Source: Bilabrum cf. latius
Taxonomy: Eukaryota > Bigyra: Bicosoecida > Bigyra > Bicosoecida
Direction: 5' to 3'
Assembly (NCBI GenBank): GCA_965178125.1
Contig: OZ237775.1
Span: 248,001 to 312,000, forward strand
Length of the DNA stretch: 64,000 bases
Both the position numbers and the translations under genes were made by a program. The notes beneath the pieces were generated by a model. The model saw only the letters and a list, made by a program, of their open reading frames with translations, was not told where the DNA came from and did no database searches. This document shows, one piece after another, positions 32,401 to 44,900 of this stretch (position 1 is its first letter; every line of letters starts with the position of its first letter).

Positions 32401-35400
32401 TGCCGCGCGCCGCGCCTCGACCGCCTTCGCGAGCTCGATTTGAGACTGTTGCCACGCCGCTTTGGCCAGCTCCAAGGCATGATCCGCCTGTGACTGCCGG
32501 CCTTCCGTCTGCTTCGCCACTTCCCTCAGCTGCTCGATCTGGGCCGCCGCACCGTCCGAGGGCAACCCAAGGGCATCGTCGGTTCGTTCCACCACGGGGT
32601 CCACGGGGTCCAAGTCGGCGTCTGCCTGGGCCAGCATGGGCTCGCCGCCTGTGCGACCCGGCTCAGGCTCGGCGTACTGGCGGAGGAACTCGACCCACTT
32701 GCGGGACGAAAAGTGCACGTAACTCCGGAGCTGCTCCCGCATGATGCACCGCACGAGCAGGACGAGCCTCCTGAGTGGCCCCTGCATGTACGCTTCGTGG
32801 TCCTGCGTGTAGCAGTCGAACCCCGGGGCGAAGTTGTGCACGCGGTCGATGACCACATTGGACACTTCAACAGGCCATTGCTTCAGCATGCGCCTCACGG
32901 CACTGAGCATGTGCTGCTTCTGCAGCTCACGCAGCTCTCGGAGCGCGCAGGGCAGCCTAAGAGGGCCAGTCCCGCAAGCAGCGAACGTGGTACCCTCGCC
33001 CATCACGTCCGTCCACTGCTCCTGCACGCTCGCCAGGATCGACTGGATCCTCGGCGCCATGTACCGCACACCGGCAGCTACGCCGCGACAGGCGCCCCCA
33101 AAGTCCACCGCGGGCACCTGAACCTTCCCCATCCACCGCCCGGGCGCGGGAGGGTCCGGCAGGGGCAGCCTGAGCCCATGGTACTGCCGTGCCACCTCTA
33201 GGATGGCTTGGTCCGAAGGGTGCACCTCCTCGCCGATGGCCCGGGCCATGGCCGCGTCACGGCGGGATCCGGCCTCCTGTGCCAGCGCGTGTTTGACCAC
33301 TCCCCACCGCACCGCCGCCTCGTACTCGTCCACGGCCTCCGACACCAGAGCAGAGAACAGTGGGCTCTCCGCCGCATCCTGCATAAGGGCTTGCATGCGC
33401 CGCTCTGCAGCCGCTGACGGCGCTCCTGGCGCTGAAGATTCCGGGGCAACCTCGCCCGAGCCAGACGCTGCCAGCGCGAGGCCGGCGCCCATGTCGCCCC
33501 CCGCGAGGCTGGCCTGATACAGTGCGTCCTGAGACATGCCCCCGGTGCCGCGGGCAGCCGCGGCTGCTGCAGCAGCGGCTGCAGCGGCGGCGGCGTGATC
33601 CATTCCTGCGGCCACCACGCTGCTCCTCCTCTCCTCCTCTCCCATCCTATCCTTCTCCTTCTTGGCCTTCGCGACCAGCATGCGCTCCTGGGCACCGGAA
33701 AAATGGAAACTCCGGCGGTATGCCATGGTCATCCTATGGATCCTAGAGAGCCAGGTGTCCTCGACCGGGGCGCAGTCCACGGGGGCGGCCTGGGTGACAA
33801 AGTGGGCGACGCGGATGGACCGCTTGCACTCCTCCCGACCCGTCAGCGCGTCGAGCATCCTGGTGGCGTGGGACTCGGGCGACTCGGAGTCGAAAAGCAC
33901 CATGACCCGGGGGACGAGCTTGACCATGCCGCGGGCGTGCTTGCCCGCGTGACGCACAAGCAGCTGCGCGGGGACGATCCCGATCGTGGGATCCGCCGCA
34001 TGCATCCTCTCTAGCGCGAGCCGCGCCCTGTGCTTCTTCGCCTCGTGTTCCTCGGCCATCTGGCTCGCGCAATCCATGGCCTCCTGCTCGTCAGTACCCA
34101 GCGCCGTGCCGTCCTGGCTCACTGCCGCGGGGCCCAGCACGATGAGCCCCGCCCCCTGCTGGCCCATGCCCTCGCCTGCAGCCTCCCCGGCGGTCTCACC
34201 GGTGGCACCCACAGTGCTGGGGTCCTCTGGCCCGTCGGACCCCGGAGCGGGGACAAGCGCAAGCACGTCGCACGGCTCCCAGTGCCACCCATCGGGCCCG
34301 TACACGGGCGATCTCGCGCTCTCTCCCCTCTGTACCCTGTGCTGAAGCGACTCGCCGCCCCCTTCCCCTCCATCGAATAGCTAGAGGGGCATGGCGCTCT
34401 GGTCCAGGGCCAGCACGGGCGGCAGTCGGCCCCCCGCTGCGGAACCGGGCCGCTTGCCCTCCGCGGCGCCGCCCGATCGCCCCTCGCTCGAGTCCTCCGT
34501 CCTCACCGAATTCGCCCTGGTCAGCTGCATGAAGCGCTGCACGCCGGGGTGGTCAGACACGGAGGGTCCCAGCAGCTGCGCCACCAGCTCTAAGCCCTTC
34601 TGCGTGGTTGGGTCGCCGGAATGCGCGGCGCCGACCAGCTTGCCCACAGCGGAACCGGCGTGACGGTCCTCGAGTGGAGCCAGGGGCTCTAGCTTCGCTC
34701 TGGATCTCGAGAGTCTCTGGCTCTGCTCCATGCTCATGGGCACCTCAAGCTCGGGCGCGATTGCCTCCTTCCTCCCCTCGCCTACTAGGACCCTGTGGGG
34801 CCTCCTGGCGCCCTTGAAGGGCCGCACCCTCCCGGGGTCAATCCCCTCTGCCTTGGCCCTGACCTAGGTCTTCTCGCTGCGGAGGCCCTCCCCGAATCGG
34901 AGGGGCACGCCGTCGGGCCCGATCCGCATGACGGGGCGGGAGGGAGCGGCGCCCAGGCGGCTGCCGCGACCCCCGGTGGCTGCCGAAGAGGTACGGCGCT
35001 AGCGGCTGGACCGCCCTGCGGCGGACGGTGCCGACCTCCCGCCATCGTCCTCGTCTTCCTTTCTGTAGTGCTCCGTGGGGATTCCACCCTTCTTGATGCG
35101 CTGGGTTAGGTGCAGGGAAGCAGCGCTGGTGCGGCCGCCCGTCGCGCCGGCCAGACCCGACGGCATCGTCATCAAGGAGCCACTGGCAAGGGCGCCCGTT
35201 GTGCCAGCGGTGCTGCTCCGCGCGGGCAAGGAAGCGAGGAGGGCATCGCCGTCATGACGCCTGGAAAGAGAGCGAGCACTCGCACGCGAGTCGCCTCGGA
35301 TCGGACCAAGCGCGGTTTCCGATGCCGACTGGCCCAGCTTCGATTCGGACGACCCGCTTGGGCTAAGTACACTGTGCGACATTCCTGATTCCATGCCTCC

Positions 35401-35628
35401 ACTTGCATCGTGAGAAGCGGCCACTCCTGCCGTTGGGAGCGCAGCTGCAGAAGTAGACGCGCTCATTCCAGACCTTCTTCCAGTACGGGAAGCCCACTCC
35501 GGCATGCCCCGCTTCTTGGACCGCAGTGTGTCTGACATTGACTTCTTCGGAGATGCCTGCGCGTGCAACTTCTTGCCATTGCGTCCCAGGCCAAGAGAGC
35601 GCTTGGCAGCGTCAGGCAGTTGGTCCAT
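20416..35628 (-). CDS. Axonemal dynein heavy chain, single-headed inner-arm type
   Basis: Single uninterrupted exon, 5070 residues, ATG at 35628 and TAA at 20416-20418; 17 in-frame TAGs read as Gln. Order: Ser/Arg- and acid-rich N-terminus and tail (1-1500); linker including EYHWHELSEAVG and YLEVKRLHFPRFYF (about 1950); AAA1 GPAGTGKTET (about 2240); AAA2 GETCCGKTKV (about 2525); AAA3 GDTGTGKSVS (about 2960); AAA4 GVGGSGRKSL (about 3320); stalk coiled coil and microtubule-binding domain (about 3560-3850); AAA5-6 and C-terminal domain ending GVAMLTQLDD. The C-terminal blocks NTVLVQELIRFNRL, ISGFFFTQSFLTG, CPVYKTSERRGMLSTTGHST place it with the DNAH1/3/7/12 group. It is 800-1000 residues longer than those. 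The excess is N-terminal plus acidic/basic inserts near 27.0-27.15 kb and a Lys/Gly/Ala insert near 22.43-22.53 kb. Function: ATP-driven microtubule sliding in the ciliary inner arm. Confidence 0.96.
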
Positions 35629-35893
35629 TATTCAGGTGTTGAACCGTATTTCCCGAGCTAGACTCAGCCCAATCGCTTGCAATACACACGTGTATTTATG
35701 TAGTTCACTGGTGAGTCAAATTATGATATTGCTGATGAGTCCTAGCCCGATTTACACAAAGTCCGTTGGCAAATTCAAGATTTTCAAGTAAGGTAATGTT
35801 TTGAACAATTAAAATCTCCGCTCTTCGTCTTTGATTCATCACAACGGAGAGCCGTTCTTGATCAGTTGTCCGTGGTTTAAAAATATATAGAAA
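35629..35893. promoter_or_regulatory. Divergent intergenic region between dynein and FRAG1-type gene
   Basis: 265 nt, AT-richer than its flanks, between the dynein ATG (-) and the FRAG1-type ATG (+). It should contain both promoters. No specific motif assigned. Confidence 0.4.
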
Positions 35894-37275
35894 ATGACCT
35901 CCTAGCGAGCGGTAGCCAGGGCTTCTAGAAAACCCGTGCCGAGAGAGCAGAGATCAGTTTGGCAAAAGATTCCACCACTCCTCCTCGATGCTATTCTGCA
36001 ACCATGGTTTCCGTTCGTGCCCTTAATTGCTGGCTGTGTTGCGGCATCAACAGTGAGTTCCCTTTGGTTGTGTCCGTTGAGATGTACGGCGGCCAGTAGT
36101 GGGATTGCAACTGCCGGCCAGGTTTGGACCACTTGCGAAATCTCCATATTCCGCAGATCATCGGGTGCAATTTGTACGCGCGGCGCATTGGAGATCTACC
36201 AGAATGGCTTGCAACTCCCCCGATCAGCCTAACTGGATACCTTCCGACTACGTACGGTTACTACGTCGCTGGCTTCGCCGCGCTCGCGGTTCTGTTCTAC
36301 ATTATGATGGTAAGCTGGGCTCCAGATGCAAAGTTGCACCAGCAATGCATGCCGTTTCGGTTTATCGAGCCCACTTGTCCTCACGGCCATATCCCTGCGC
36401 AGCTGCCATTCTGCGCCGTAATGCTCACCATCGTGGAGCAGGCGCACGTCGAAGGAGCGAGCAACGCGGCGGGGCAGGCAGCCGCTGCCTTCGGTTTCCT
36501 CCTGGTTCACGCGATCGTGCCGCTGCAGCAGAACATCGGCCTTATGATAGACCCGGAATGGTTCCGCACCCGCTGCCATGAGCTGGGCCTCCCGGACCCG
36601 GGGCACACGGTGGAGCAGAGTCTACAGTCTGCTATCCACCAGGGCTCCGCGGGCCTGTTTTTCGGTCTTGCTCTATACCATGGCATTGCCATCCTGACCA
36701 TTTTGTGGGGCAGCAAGAGTGCCATGATTGGGCTGGCGGACGATGCCCTGGGGTTCGTTCTGAAAGTATGCTCCATGGCGCTCCTGCCCTTTCCCTTTGT
36801 GGGGGCGTTTCTCTTCCACCCCGCATACGGGTTGCTGTCCCCGCCAAGGGACGTAATTGACGAGACCTCGCCGACATTCCATGAAGACAGGGCGGTCAGG
36901 GCAGAAGAGGACAGGCGGCACATGATGAACATGGGTGGGATCATGCAATGGGTGGCAGTGGCGTCAATCGCTCTGTATTTCATGACATACGGTGTTGATT
37001 TCTTCGTCCTTCAGTCCAAGCACCGCAAGGCGCCCTTGGATCTGGCGAGGTGGGTGCTTCAGAGGAGGTGCGCCAGGGAGGGCGATGGAAAGCAGCAGGG
37101 CGAGAAGAAAACGGAGGATGGGTCGGATTAGAAAGAAGTAGGTGCGCAGGAAGAGACAGGCGCGGATGCAAAGGAGGAGGCCGATTTGTTGGTAGGGGAT
37201 GAGGCCTCCAAGGTGTCCCACCGGGACGTTCTGGAGGAGGCTGTGCTGGCTCTGAAATCGAGGTGGGGGGGCTGA
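35894..37275 (+). CDS. FRAG1/DRAM-type six-TM membrane protein
   Basis: Two exons (35894-36052 and 36157-37275) joined in phase 0. TAG is the fourth codon (35903) and recurs at 37129; both are read as Gln. Total 425 residues, TGA stop. Six hydrophobic segments: WFPFVPLIAGCVAAST, YYVAGFAALAVLFYIMM, AAAAFGFLLVHAIVPL, GLFFGLALYHGIAILTILW, CSMALLPFPFVGAFLF and WVAVASIALYFMTYGVDFF. The first-loop pattern LPEWLATPPISLTGYLPTTYGY matches the PPxISxTG signature of the Frag1/DRAM/Sfk1 family. That family acts in autophagy (DRAM), GPI-anchor remodelling (PGAP2) or lipid asymmetry (Sfk1); which applies here cannot be told. The C-terminal tail is charged (Lys/Glu-rich) and extends about 48 residues past the second TAG. 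Confidence 0.82.
36053..36156 (+). other. Intron in FRAG1-type gene
   Basis: GTGAGT donor at 36053, TTCCGCAG acceptor ending 36156, 104 nt, phase 0. Joining gives GCVAAST-IIGCNLYARR across the first TM segment and the family loop. Confidence 0.8.
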
Positions 37276-37472
37276 TCACTTGCAGGCTTGATGATGTTCT
37301 GCAGGAGCCACAATCCGAAGGCTGTAGCCAAAGTAGCGCGTACCTAGGCAGGGAACCTGGTGGTGCCACCAGTGGATGGTAGATTTCGGATCTACCGAAA
37401 ATAAAGATGAAGATTGTGCAACGATCTATTTCACTTCGAAGCCACAGCTTACGCGGGTCTATTCCAAACAGT

Positions 37473-38636
37473 ATGTCTTCCTCTTCATCATTGACCTCTG
37501 CATCATTATAGGGCAGTCTCGACCGAGATTTCATCGCAAGGCAAGCAGAGGCTGCGCTCCAGAAATTGAAGTTCTTGCGAGGACCCGAGCACAAGGAGAT
37601 CGTGCGGTTCCTGGCTCTGAAAGCATCATGGACAGAGGCAGAGACTCCTAATTACAACGAGGATGGTGGTCCTAGCGTTGCATCGAACGGAACCAATTCT
37701 ACTCTAGAACTGCGTCCATGGATTTCGCCTGGTCCACTGCTCGACCGGGAATGGCATGGGCTCATTCTTCGTACCGTTTGGTGGTAGGAAATTACAGAGG
37801 TGTTACAAAGTGTTGGTAGACCAGATGATGTAGACACATAGGTGCATCACGATCCTGGTACTTCGAAGCATTCAGCCCTCTGCATTGAATCTCGGCGCCG
37901 GCGGGCAGTGGAACAGTACGCTAGGGTGTTTAATGAATCTCCACCACCATCAAAGTGGGGTATACATGCAATATCGGCCTGGCCAAGCATGCCAGCAGCA
38001 TTTGGAGTCGCAGACCCAAAGCAGACAGCTAGTGCCAAAGCTGCCGCCAAATCGGACGCCCCAAGAATCACGGGCCCGTCGTCGGCTGCGGATCCTTCAG
38101 CCATACCTTCAGATAGAAGCATACATGTATAGTTAATTAACGAAGACGAAGACGAAGACGAAGACGAAGACGAAGACGAAGACGAAGACGAAGACGAAGA
38201 CGAGATTGAGGACGCTGCTCTCGGCCGGCCATCGAGTGGTCGCGGTTTTGCCAGCCGAGTGCGTGAGGGTCGAGATCGCATGCCACCCACACCACCAGGC
38301 ACCGCCGCGGGTCATACCGAATCCATGCAAGCCGCTGCTTTTGGCGCACTTGATTTGCCGTGGCGGCGAGTCCGAGAGCGACCAGAAAAGCACCCTGTGA
38401 TGTACGTGCTGTTGCAACCAGGGAGGAGGAGGCTCGCATTCGAGTACGATGCCAGTACCACCGTAGGTGACATTAAAGCAAGCATTCATGAAAAACGTGG
38501 TATCCATACCAGATATCAAGGTCTGAGTTTGCGTGGCCGGTACCTGTGGGTCGACAGCCAGTCTTTGGACGAGTGCGGGATAACAGAGGGAGACTGCCTC
38601 GACCTCTGGGTGCTGGGCGCCACTGAAATTACGTAA
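37473..38636 (+). CDS. Protein with C-terminal ubiquitin-like domain
   Basis: 387 residues from ATG 37473 to TAA 38634-38636, with TAG (Gln) at 37509, 37785, 37839 and 38130. The N-terminal part (MSSSSSLTSASLQGSLDRDF, then EAALQKLKFLRGPEHKEIV) is helical and unidentified. The middle is Ser/Ala-rich, followed by ten Glu-Asp pairs (residues 224-243). Residues 310-387 are a ubiquitin-like domain: LAFEYDASTTVGDIKASIHE, KRGIHTRYQGLSLRGRYL and LDECGITEGDCLDLWVLGA align with the beta-grasp core (TIxxVKxxIxxxxGIPxxxQxLxFxGxxL). There is no C-terminal Gly-Gly, so it is not a conjugatable modifier but a type-2 UBL, likely a proteasome or p97-type adaptor (inference). Only decoding UAG unites the pieces. 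Confidence 0.76.
38142..38201 (+). repeat. (GAAGAC)10 hexanucleotide microsatellite
   Basis: Ten perfect tandem copies of GAAGAC inside the ubiquitin-like-domain gene, translated as ten Glu-Asp dipeptides. Perfect repetition suggests length polymorphism in steps of two residues. Confidence 0.97.
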
Positions 38637-38971
38637 AACTGCCAACCGGGAAGACAATCATTGTAGCGCGCTGCTTCAGCGATACCGTGTATGCGCTCAA
38701 GGAGATCATAGAGGATAAGGCGTGCATATCAGCCTAGAAGCAGCGGCTTGCGTAAGCCGGAAAGATGCAAGAAGACGAGCGCACGTGCGCTGACTATAAT
38801 ATTTAGAGGGAATGCACACTGTTTCTAATGGAGGCGCTTCAATGAACTTGCTAACGCTGCTAGTAGCGCACTGGGAGCACGTGCTTGTTGTTGCTATTAA
38901 CCGGAACTAGTAGACTAGTTGGGTCTATATTGGCCCAGGTCTGCATTTGATTCATTAGTCGACAAAATGTA
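38637..38971. other. Convergent spacer
   Basis: 335 nt between the 3' ends of the ubiquitin-like gene (+) and the outer-arm dynein gene (-). No gene seen; a short imperfect dyad (aactagtagactagtt) lies near 38907-38920. Confidence 0.5.
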
Positions 38972-41900
38972 TCAATGATTCACACACAGCAGCGCTACGC
39001 CGCGGAGCGTCCAATGGATGGGCTTGTGGTTCTTGGTCACCAGCTTGGCCATGAACACCAGGTACCGATCCGTCCTGGCCGCGTACCTGTACACGGGACA
39101 CTCGTAGGGCCCGTTCGGCTTGAACATGGCCTTTTTCTCGTCCAGACCGGCCTTCTTCATCGCCGTGACGTGCAGGACGGGCAGGGGAGAGAAAGGCACC
39201 TTGGGCATGGACTCTGCGAGCGTTCCGTCGGTCTTTGTTTTGTGCCACCTGGCCCCATCCATGATGAGGCCGTGGATGAGCACTCCCTCCTCTGGCCTCT
39301 CCTTGACCTGCTCCGGCTTCTCGAAGGGAGTCACGCTGTTGAAGTACTGCACCTCGTCCAGGGCCCACATCTCGGACTTGTGCTTCCTCGTCACCTCCTG
39401 CCGCATGGCCGTCAGGAACCCCTGGGGGTTGAAGAACCCGGCCATCCAGAAGCTCTTGGGCACGGTCCCCTCCAGCCAGCCCCTGTCCTGCGCGTCCCTC
39501 TCCTGCAGGGACTTGAACCAGGAGGGCAGCGTGGGGTACAGCCACGAGAATTCGTCCCCCCCCGGTGTGACGAGCCAGGGCTGCGGCACCCTGGCGTCGA
39601 AAATGTCGCCCATCGCGTCCTGCAGCTCGTTGGTCATCACCACGTCGCCCTTGATGGCCAGCCGGATCTGCTTGAGCATGTGCCGCACGCTCCCGATCAC
39701 CGCCTGTAGCCTCTGGATCTCCTGGAACAGGAAGATGTTCATGGGCTGCGAGAGTCCCCCCAGCTTGCGGATCTTGCGGCGGTAGTCGTCCTCGATGTAG
39801 TCGTCGGGCATCTGGTCCAGCAGCTCACCGCATTTCTCCGTGACGACCTCGTCCATGGACCGGGCCTTGCCGCCCCCACCGCCCGTGGATCGCGGCTGCG
39901 TCTCGCCCACCGTCTCGATGAGCTCCTTCACCTCTTTCTTCCTGAAAGCAAGGTCGGCGTTAGGGTGCAGACCGAATATCTCAGGGCTGTCGATCTCGGG
40001 GAAGTCCTTCCCGTACGACCTGTAGGCATCCACATCGAGGCTGTCCATGACGGCGTAGTTGAAGTCCTTTGGGATGGGCGCGATGATGTCCGCTGGGTTG
40101 AAGGAGAACCCGTCCTCGAGGGTCTTGGGTGTGACCCACTTTGTGGCGTACGCCGTGAACATCCTCCTGTCGAGATCGTCCGTGATCTTGCCCCCGTACT
40201 ACGCCTCCGCCACCATGTACGTGAGTGTCTGCCACGAGATGGGCCCGGCGTACAGGTGCCTCTCCAAGAAGGAGATGCACGCGTTCAGGTCACCCGCGTT
40301 GTACTCGTAAGGGATGCACCAGCCCAGCGGCCCGAACTTGCGCCGCTCCTGCACCACAGAGTGCAGGAAGCACAGCGTGAAGAGGAGCCTGCGCCACAAT
40401 GGGGCCTGGGACGGCGAGTCGATTCTCTCGAGGCGGTCCTAGTCCACAGTCACGGTGAAGGACCTGACGAGCCCTGCGCGCAGGCCATTGGGCGGCTCGT
40501 TGGTGACCTTTGTGGACATCTGGAGCAGACCCAGGGGGAACTTGGGGTTGGGCATGGCCGTGATAAAGAGCCTAAAGTTCTCGTTCAGCGCCTCCTGCAT
40601 GGCCTTGAGCATGTCTTCCATCTCGTCCATGAGGCCCAGACCCAGCTCGCAGTTCTGCAGCAGGACCCAAGTGCCGTTGTGGCTGGCGGCCCGGATGTCG
40701 TTGATGGCCCTCTGCTCCTGGCCCTCCCCCATCGAGATGCACGACACGGTATTCTTGCGCTTCTTGGCCAGCTGCTGGATGGCCTCGGTGGGGTCGGCCC
40801 CCACAGACAGGAGGAAGATCACGGGCGTCTTCTCGTTCATGCCCTCGTAGATGTCCTCGATCGTGTCCGTGACCGGCTCCACGTACCTGGGCCCCATGAT
40901 GGGCGTGTCGTGCACGAACTGCCTAGCCATGAGAAGCGTTCTGTCCACGCGGAGGGCGCGCACGATCTGCAGCTTGGACCAAGGCCCCGTCTGCGTGTTC
41001 TCCCGGATAGCCACGTCAAAATCGGGGATGATCGTGTTCTCCGGCTCGTTGCTGTTGATCCAGTCTCTCCACTAGGGCTCGGACCGGAGGATGCAGTCGG
41101 GCAAGGATGCAAACGTAGGCACGGACTGTGACAGTGCAATGGCGTTCATCCAAGCGTCCTTGTCCAGCCACTTGGGGCCCGGCCGCACCGTTGCAGGATC
41201 CAGCGCGGCGCCACCACGCAGGAAGAGGTTGACCTCGAACTGCTCCAGCATCCTGGCCCTGATGAGGATCTTGATGGCCACGAGGAACACGTAGAGCAGC
41301 TTGTGAGACTCGTACAATCCCCTGTTGATGTATCGGTACACGACGTACGTGAGAGTGTCGATGATCGAGTCCACCCGCTTGCTCGTGATCTTGTTCTTGG
41401 GGGCCTCCGACATGCTCTAGTGGAAGATGGTCACGAATTGTGCCAGCGAGGTCTGGTACATGACGTTCACCTGCTGCATGTCGACCACGCTAAAGTACAG
41501 CACGGACCCCCTGGTTGCAACCGGTCGGTACTGCTCCCTCTGCTCTGCGATGGTCTTGCGGGTCTCCTCCGCGGCGTTCAGCTTCTCGGCGACCTCCGCC
41601 GCGGCTGCCTTGGTCTCGCTGAGCATCTCCACCAGGCCCTCTTCCTCGAGGAGGTTGCCCTTGCCACCGGAGAGCTTGGCGAGGAGCTGCGCGTCTAGGC
41701 TCGCCAGCATCTTTCGGTTCTCGTTCACATCCTGGAGGACCTGGGCCAGCTGCTCCTCGAGGGCCTTCTGCTCCCTCTGGATGACGATGCCAAGGAGCTG
41801 GTCCTCCAAGCCCTGCATGGTCACGGTAAAGTCCACCACCGTGGTCTTTGCCTGCAGCTCGGGGCTGAAGTGCGGGTTGGGCAGCCTGGTGATGAAGAAG

Positions 41901-44900
41901 AGCTTGAAATCATCGCTTAGGTCCATCTCCTGGTCCGCCACCCGAATGATCTTCCTCGTCTTGGTCTTCTGGATGATCTGTTTCTCCAGCACTGGGTCCA
42001 GCAGGGGATCGAGCTCCTCCTCCACGTTGACCACCACGAGCGACTTTCCCTCGCCCATGCAGAACTCGAGCTGGTCCTTGAGCTTGGGGTTGGTCAGCTG
42101 CGTCACTTCGAAGTCGGGGAGGGACTCTGCCCTCCTCTCCATCTGCGTGATCCACGAGAAGGCCTGTCCCTGGGGGTCCACCAGCAGGGGGTACCTTGAC
42201 GCAGACGTGACCAAGATGCCGTTCTGAATGGACAGCGGGTCGGTGGGCAGTCCGTCGATATTCCAGTCGCCGATGATGCCGTCTGTCACGCTGAATTTGA
42301 TCACGTCCAGGCCGGTGGTCACGGGGACGTTCCTGCTCCTAAGGTCTCCGATGAACTTTTTGTTGACGAGCATTTCGCGGAAGGTCGAGTTGAAGGGCCC
42401 GCAGTACGACATGAATGCGCATGCCACGGCCACGTCGCCGATGAGCCTCCTCTTCATGTCGGCGAAGCTCTTGGAATCGTTCGTCCAGCGCACTCTCTCT
42501 CCCGACAGGCCGTTGATGAGTGCCTCTGCCATCTCCATCTTGGCCTGCAGTGCAGCCGCGGAGTCCTCCTTCTCCTGCTTGTCCGCCATGGCCTTGTCAA
42601 AGCCGGCCTTGAGCTCTGCCAGCTTGTTCTCCACCGCGCGCATCTCTGCCTCTGCAGAGGCGAGCTTTGCCATGGCTTCGGCCAGCTGACCCTCTGCAAT
42701 CGCGAGGGCCTCGAGCTTGGGCCTTACGATGCGTGCGGCGTAGAAATACTCGCGCATGGCCCACACCCACGTGGCGAGGCCCTTGGCTGCCTTGGCGGCA
42801 TTGCCGGCGTTCTCTGGACTGTAGAAGGACTGCTGCGTGTACGCAGCCACAAGCTCACACGTCTCCTCGTTCACGTTGTCCTTTTTGAAGTTCTGCAGGT
42901 CTGCCAAGAAGGTGGCGCTGGTGAGCGTCTTGATGGCGATGTCCCAGGAAGGCACCAGGTGAGCATAGTCGGACCCCTTGATGGTGTGCGTGTCCGGTGC
43001 CACCTTGACCATGGGCTTCATCATGAGGACGAGCACACCATCGCACACGAGCTTGATGAGGGGAGAGGGCTTCTTCATTCCCTTGATCTCCTGGATGTCC
43101 GTGGGCTTGATGCTTGCGATGGCGCTATTGGCCGCGTCCACGATGGGCTGGGCCTTGGCCAGGTCCGCCTCACATGCCTCCTTCTCCCCGGCGATTCTGT
43201 TCTTCTCCGCCTCACACGTTTCCTTGATCTCGTTCACCCTCTTTGCCTTCTCCTCTGCGTCTGCCTGGTCCACCTTGAGCACCGCAAGCAGCTTGTTGAC
43301 CTCGATGGTAGCCGCCTGCACCTGCCTATTCTCCTCGGCGATCTTGCCCTTGAGCACCTCCACGTCCTCGGCGCCCTTGATGAGCTTCTCGAGGCCGAGG
43401 TTCACGCTCTGCTCCTTGGCCTCCACCTCCGCCAGCTTCTCCTTGTACTTGCCCGTGTAGTTCTTGATAAAGGCCAGGAAGGACTTGGGAGTCTGGTACA
43501 CGCGCCGGCGCATGGCGGTGTAGTACTCGTCACACACGCCCACGACGGTGCTGTGCACGGATCCGATGTGCTAGATCAACTGGTCCTTCTCTTCCGGCTT
43601 GGCCTCCACCTCAAAGCTGCCCAGGAAGCCCCTCGATACGGAGACGAGCGCTTCCTGCGGCCAAGGCAGGAACCAGTCGATCGACGTGGCTGAGACAAGG
43701 CCGGGGAACTTGCGGGCCCTTTCTGGGAACTTGGCGTTCACGGGACTCATGCACAGCACGAGGTGAAGGTTATCCCTTGCATTTTCAAGGAAGAACTGGT
43801 TGAGGTTCTCCTGCGTCTCCTCCATGCCGGGCCGCTCCTTGAGGAAGTCCTTGACCAGGTCGGCCGTCATGGCCATCATCTCGTCCTTCGCAAAGAGGCC
43901 GGCCACTTCGCCCACCATGAGCACGTTGTTGATGTACTCGAGGAATGCCTCGTCCTTGATCTCCGCGTCAGTGAACAGGAAGGTCACGCTCTTGCGCTGG
44001 TGGCCCGCGATGTCGAACACTTTCTTGAGGTCCTCCATGAAAGAGCCCACGTTGTACATCTTGGTGAGGGTGATCTGGAACAGGGTGGACCTGGCAATGT
44101 ACGCGGCCAGGCGGGTCAGGGACTGCTTGCCGCTCCCACCGACACCCACGAGAAGCGCAGACCCCCTGGGCATCTGAATGATCCTGCTGATCCGGATCAG
44201 GTGCCTCAGCGCGTCCTCGAACAGCACTAGGTCCAGCCTCCTCGCGGGGTTGTCCGTGTTGTGCTTGGCCATGTACTCGAGCACCTTGCTCCGCACGCTG
44301 TCAAGGTCGCCACCGGGCTCGTACACCTTGGGCGCCTCCTCGATGAGCACCTCGTCCTCGTCGAAGACGTCGTCGCGGAAGAAATCGACGAAGAACGCCT
44401 CCTCGTTCACCTTGCCGGCCAGGTCGTCCCCGAATACCTCAATCGTCACGCGGGCCAGTGCCGACCGGAACGATTCCTTGTCCGGGTTGTTGGTCAGCTT
44501 GTCCTCAAACACCCTAGAGCACTCGTGCTTCCAAAGTCGCAGCAGGGTCAGGTGCTGGTCGTCGCTGGGCGTCTGCTGCCCGCCCGTCTTGATGGTCTCC
44601 TTCGGGCAGAGGAGCACGCCCTGGAACACGCGGGACAGCTCCCTCATGTTGAAGACGTAGTGGAACTTGGCCGGGGTGGGAAGCAGCTTGCGCTTGGCCC
44701 AGTCCCACAGCTCGATGGTGGCCTTGGTCAGCAGGTCGACCACCTTGCCCGCGTCGGCCGACAGCTCGCCGTCGGGGAACCGTCCCTGCAGCATCTATCC
44801 GTAGAGATCGTCGATGGACTTGATGGACGGCAGCACCAGGTTGAACATGAAGAAGTGCCTCTTGAGCCTCTCGGGTATGTCGTTCCTGCCCCCGCCCGGG

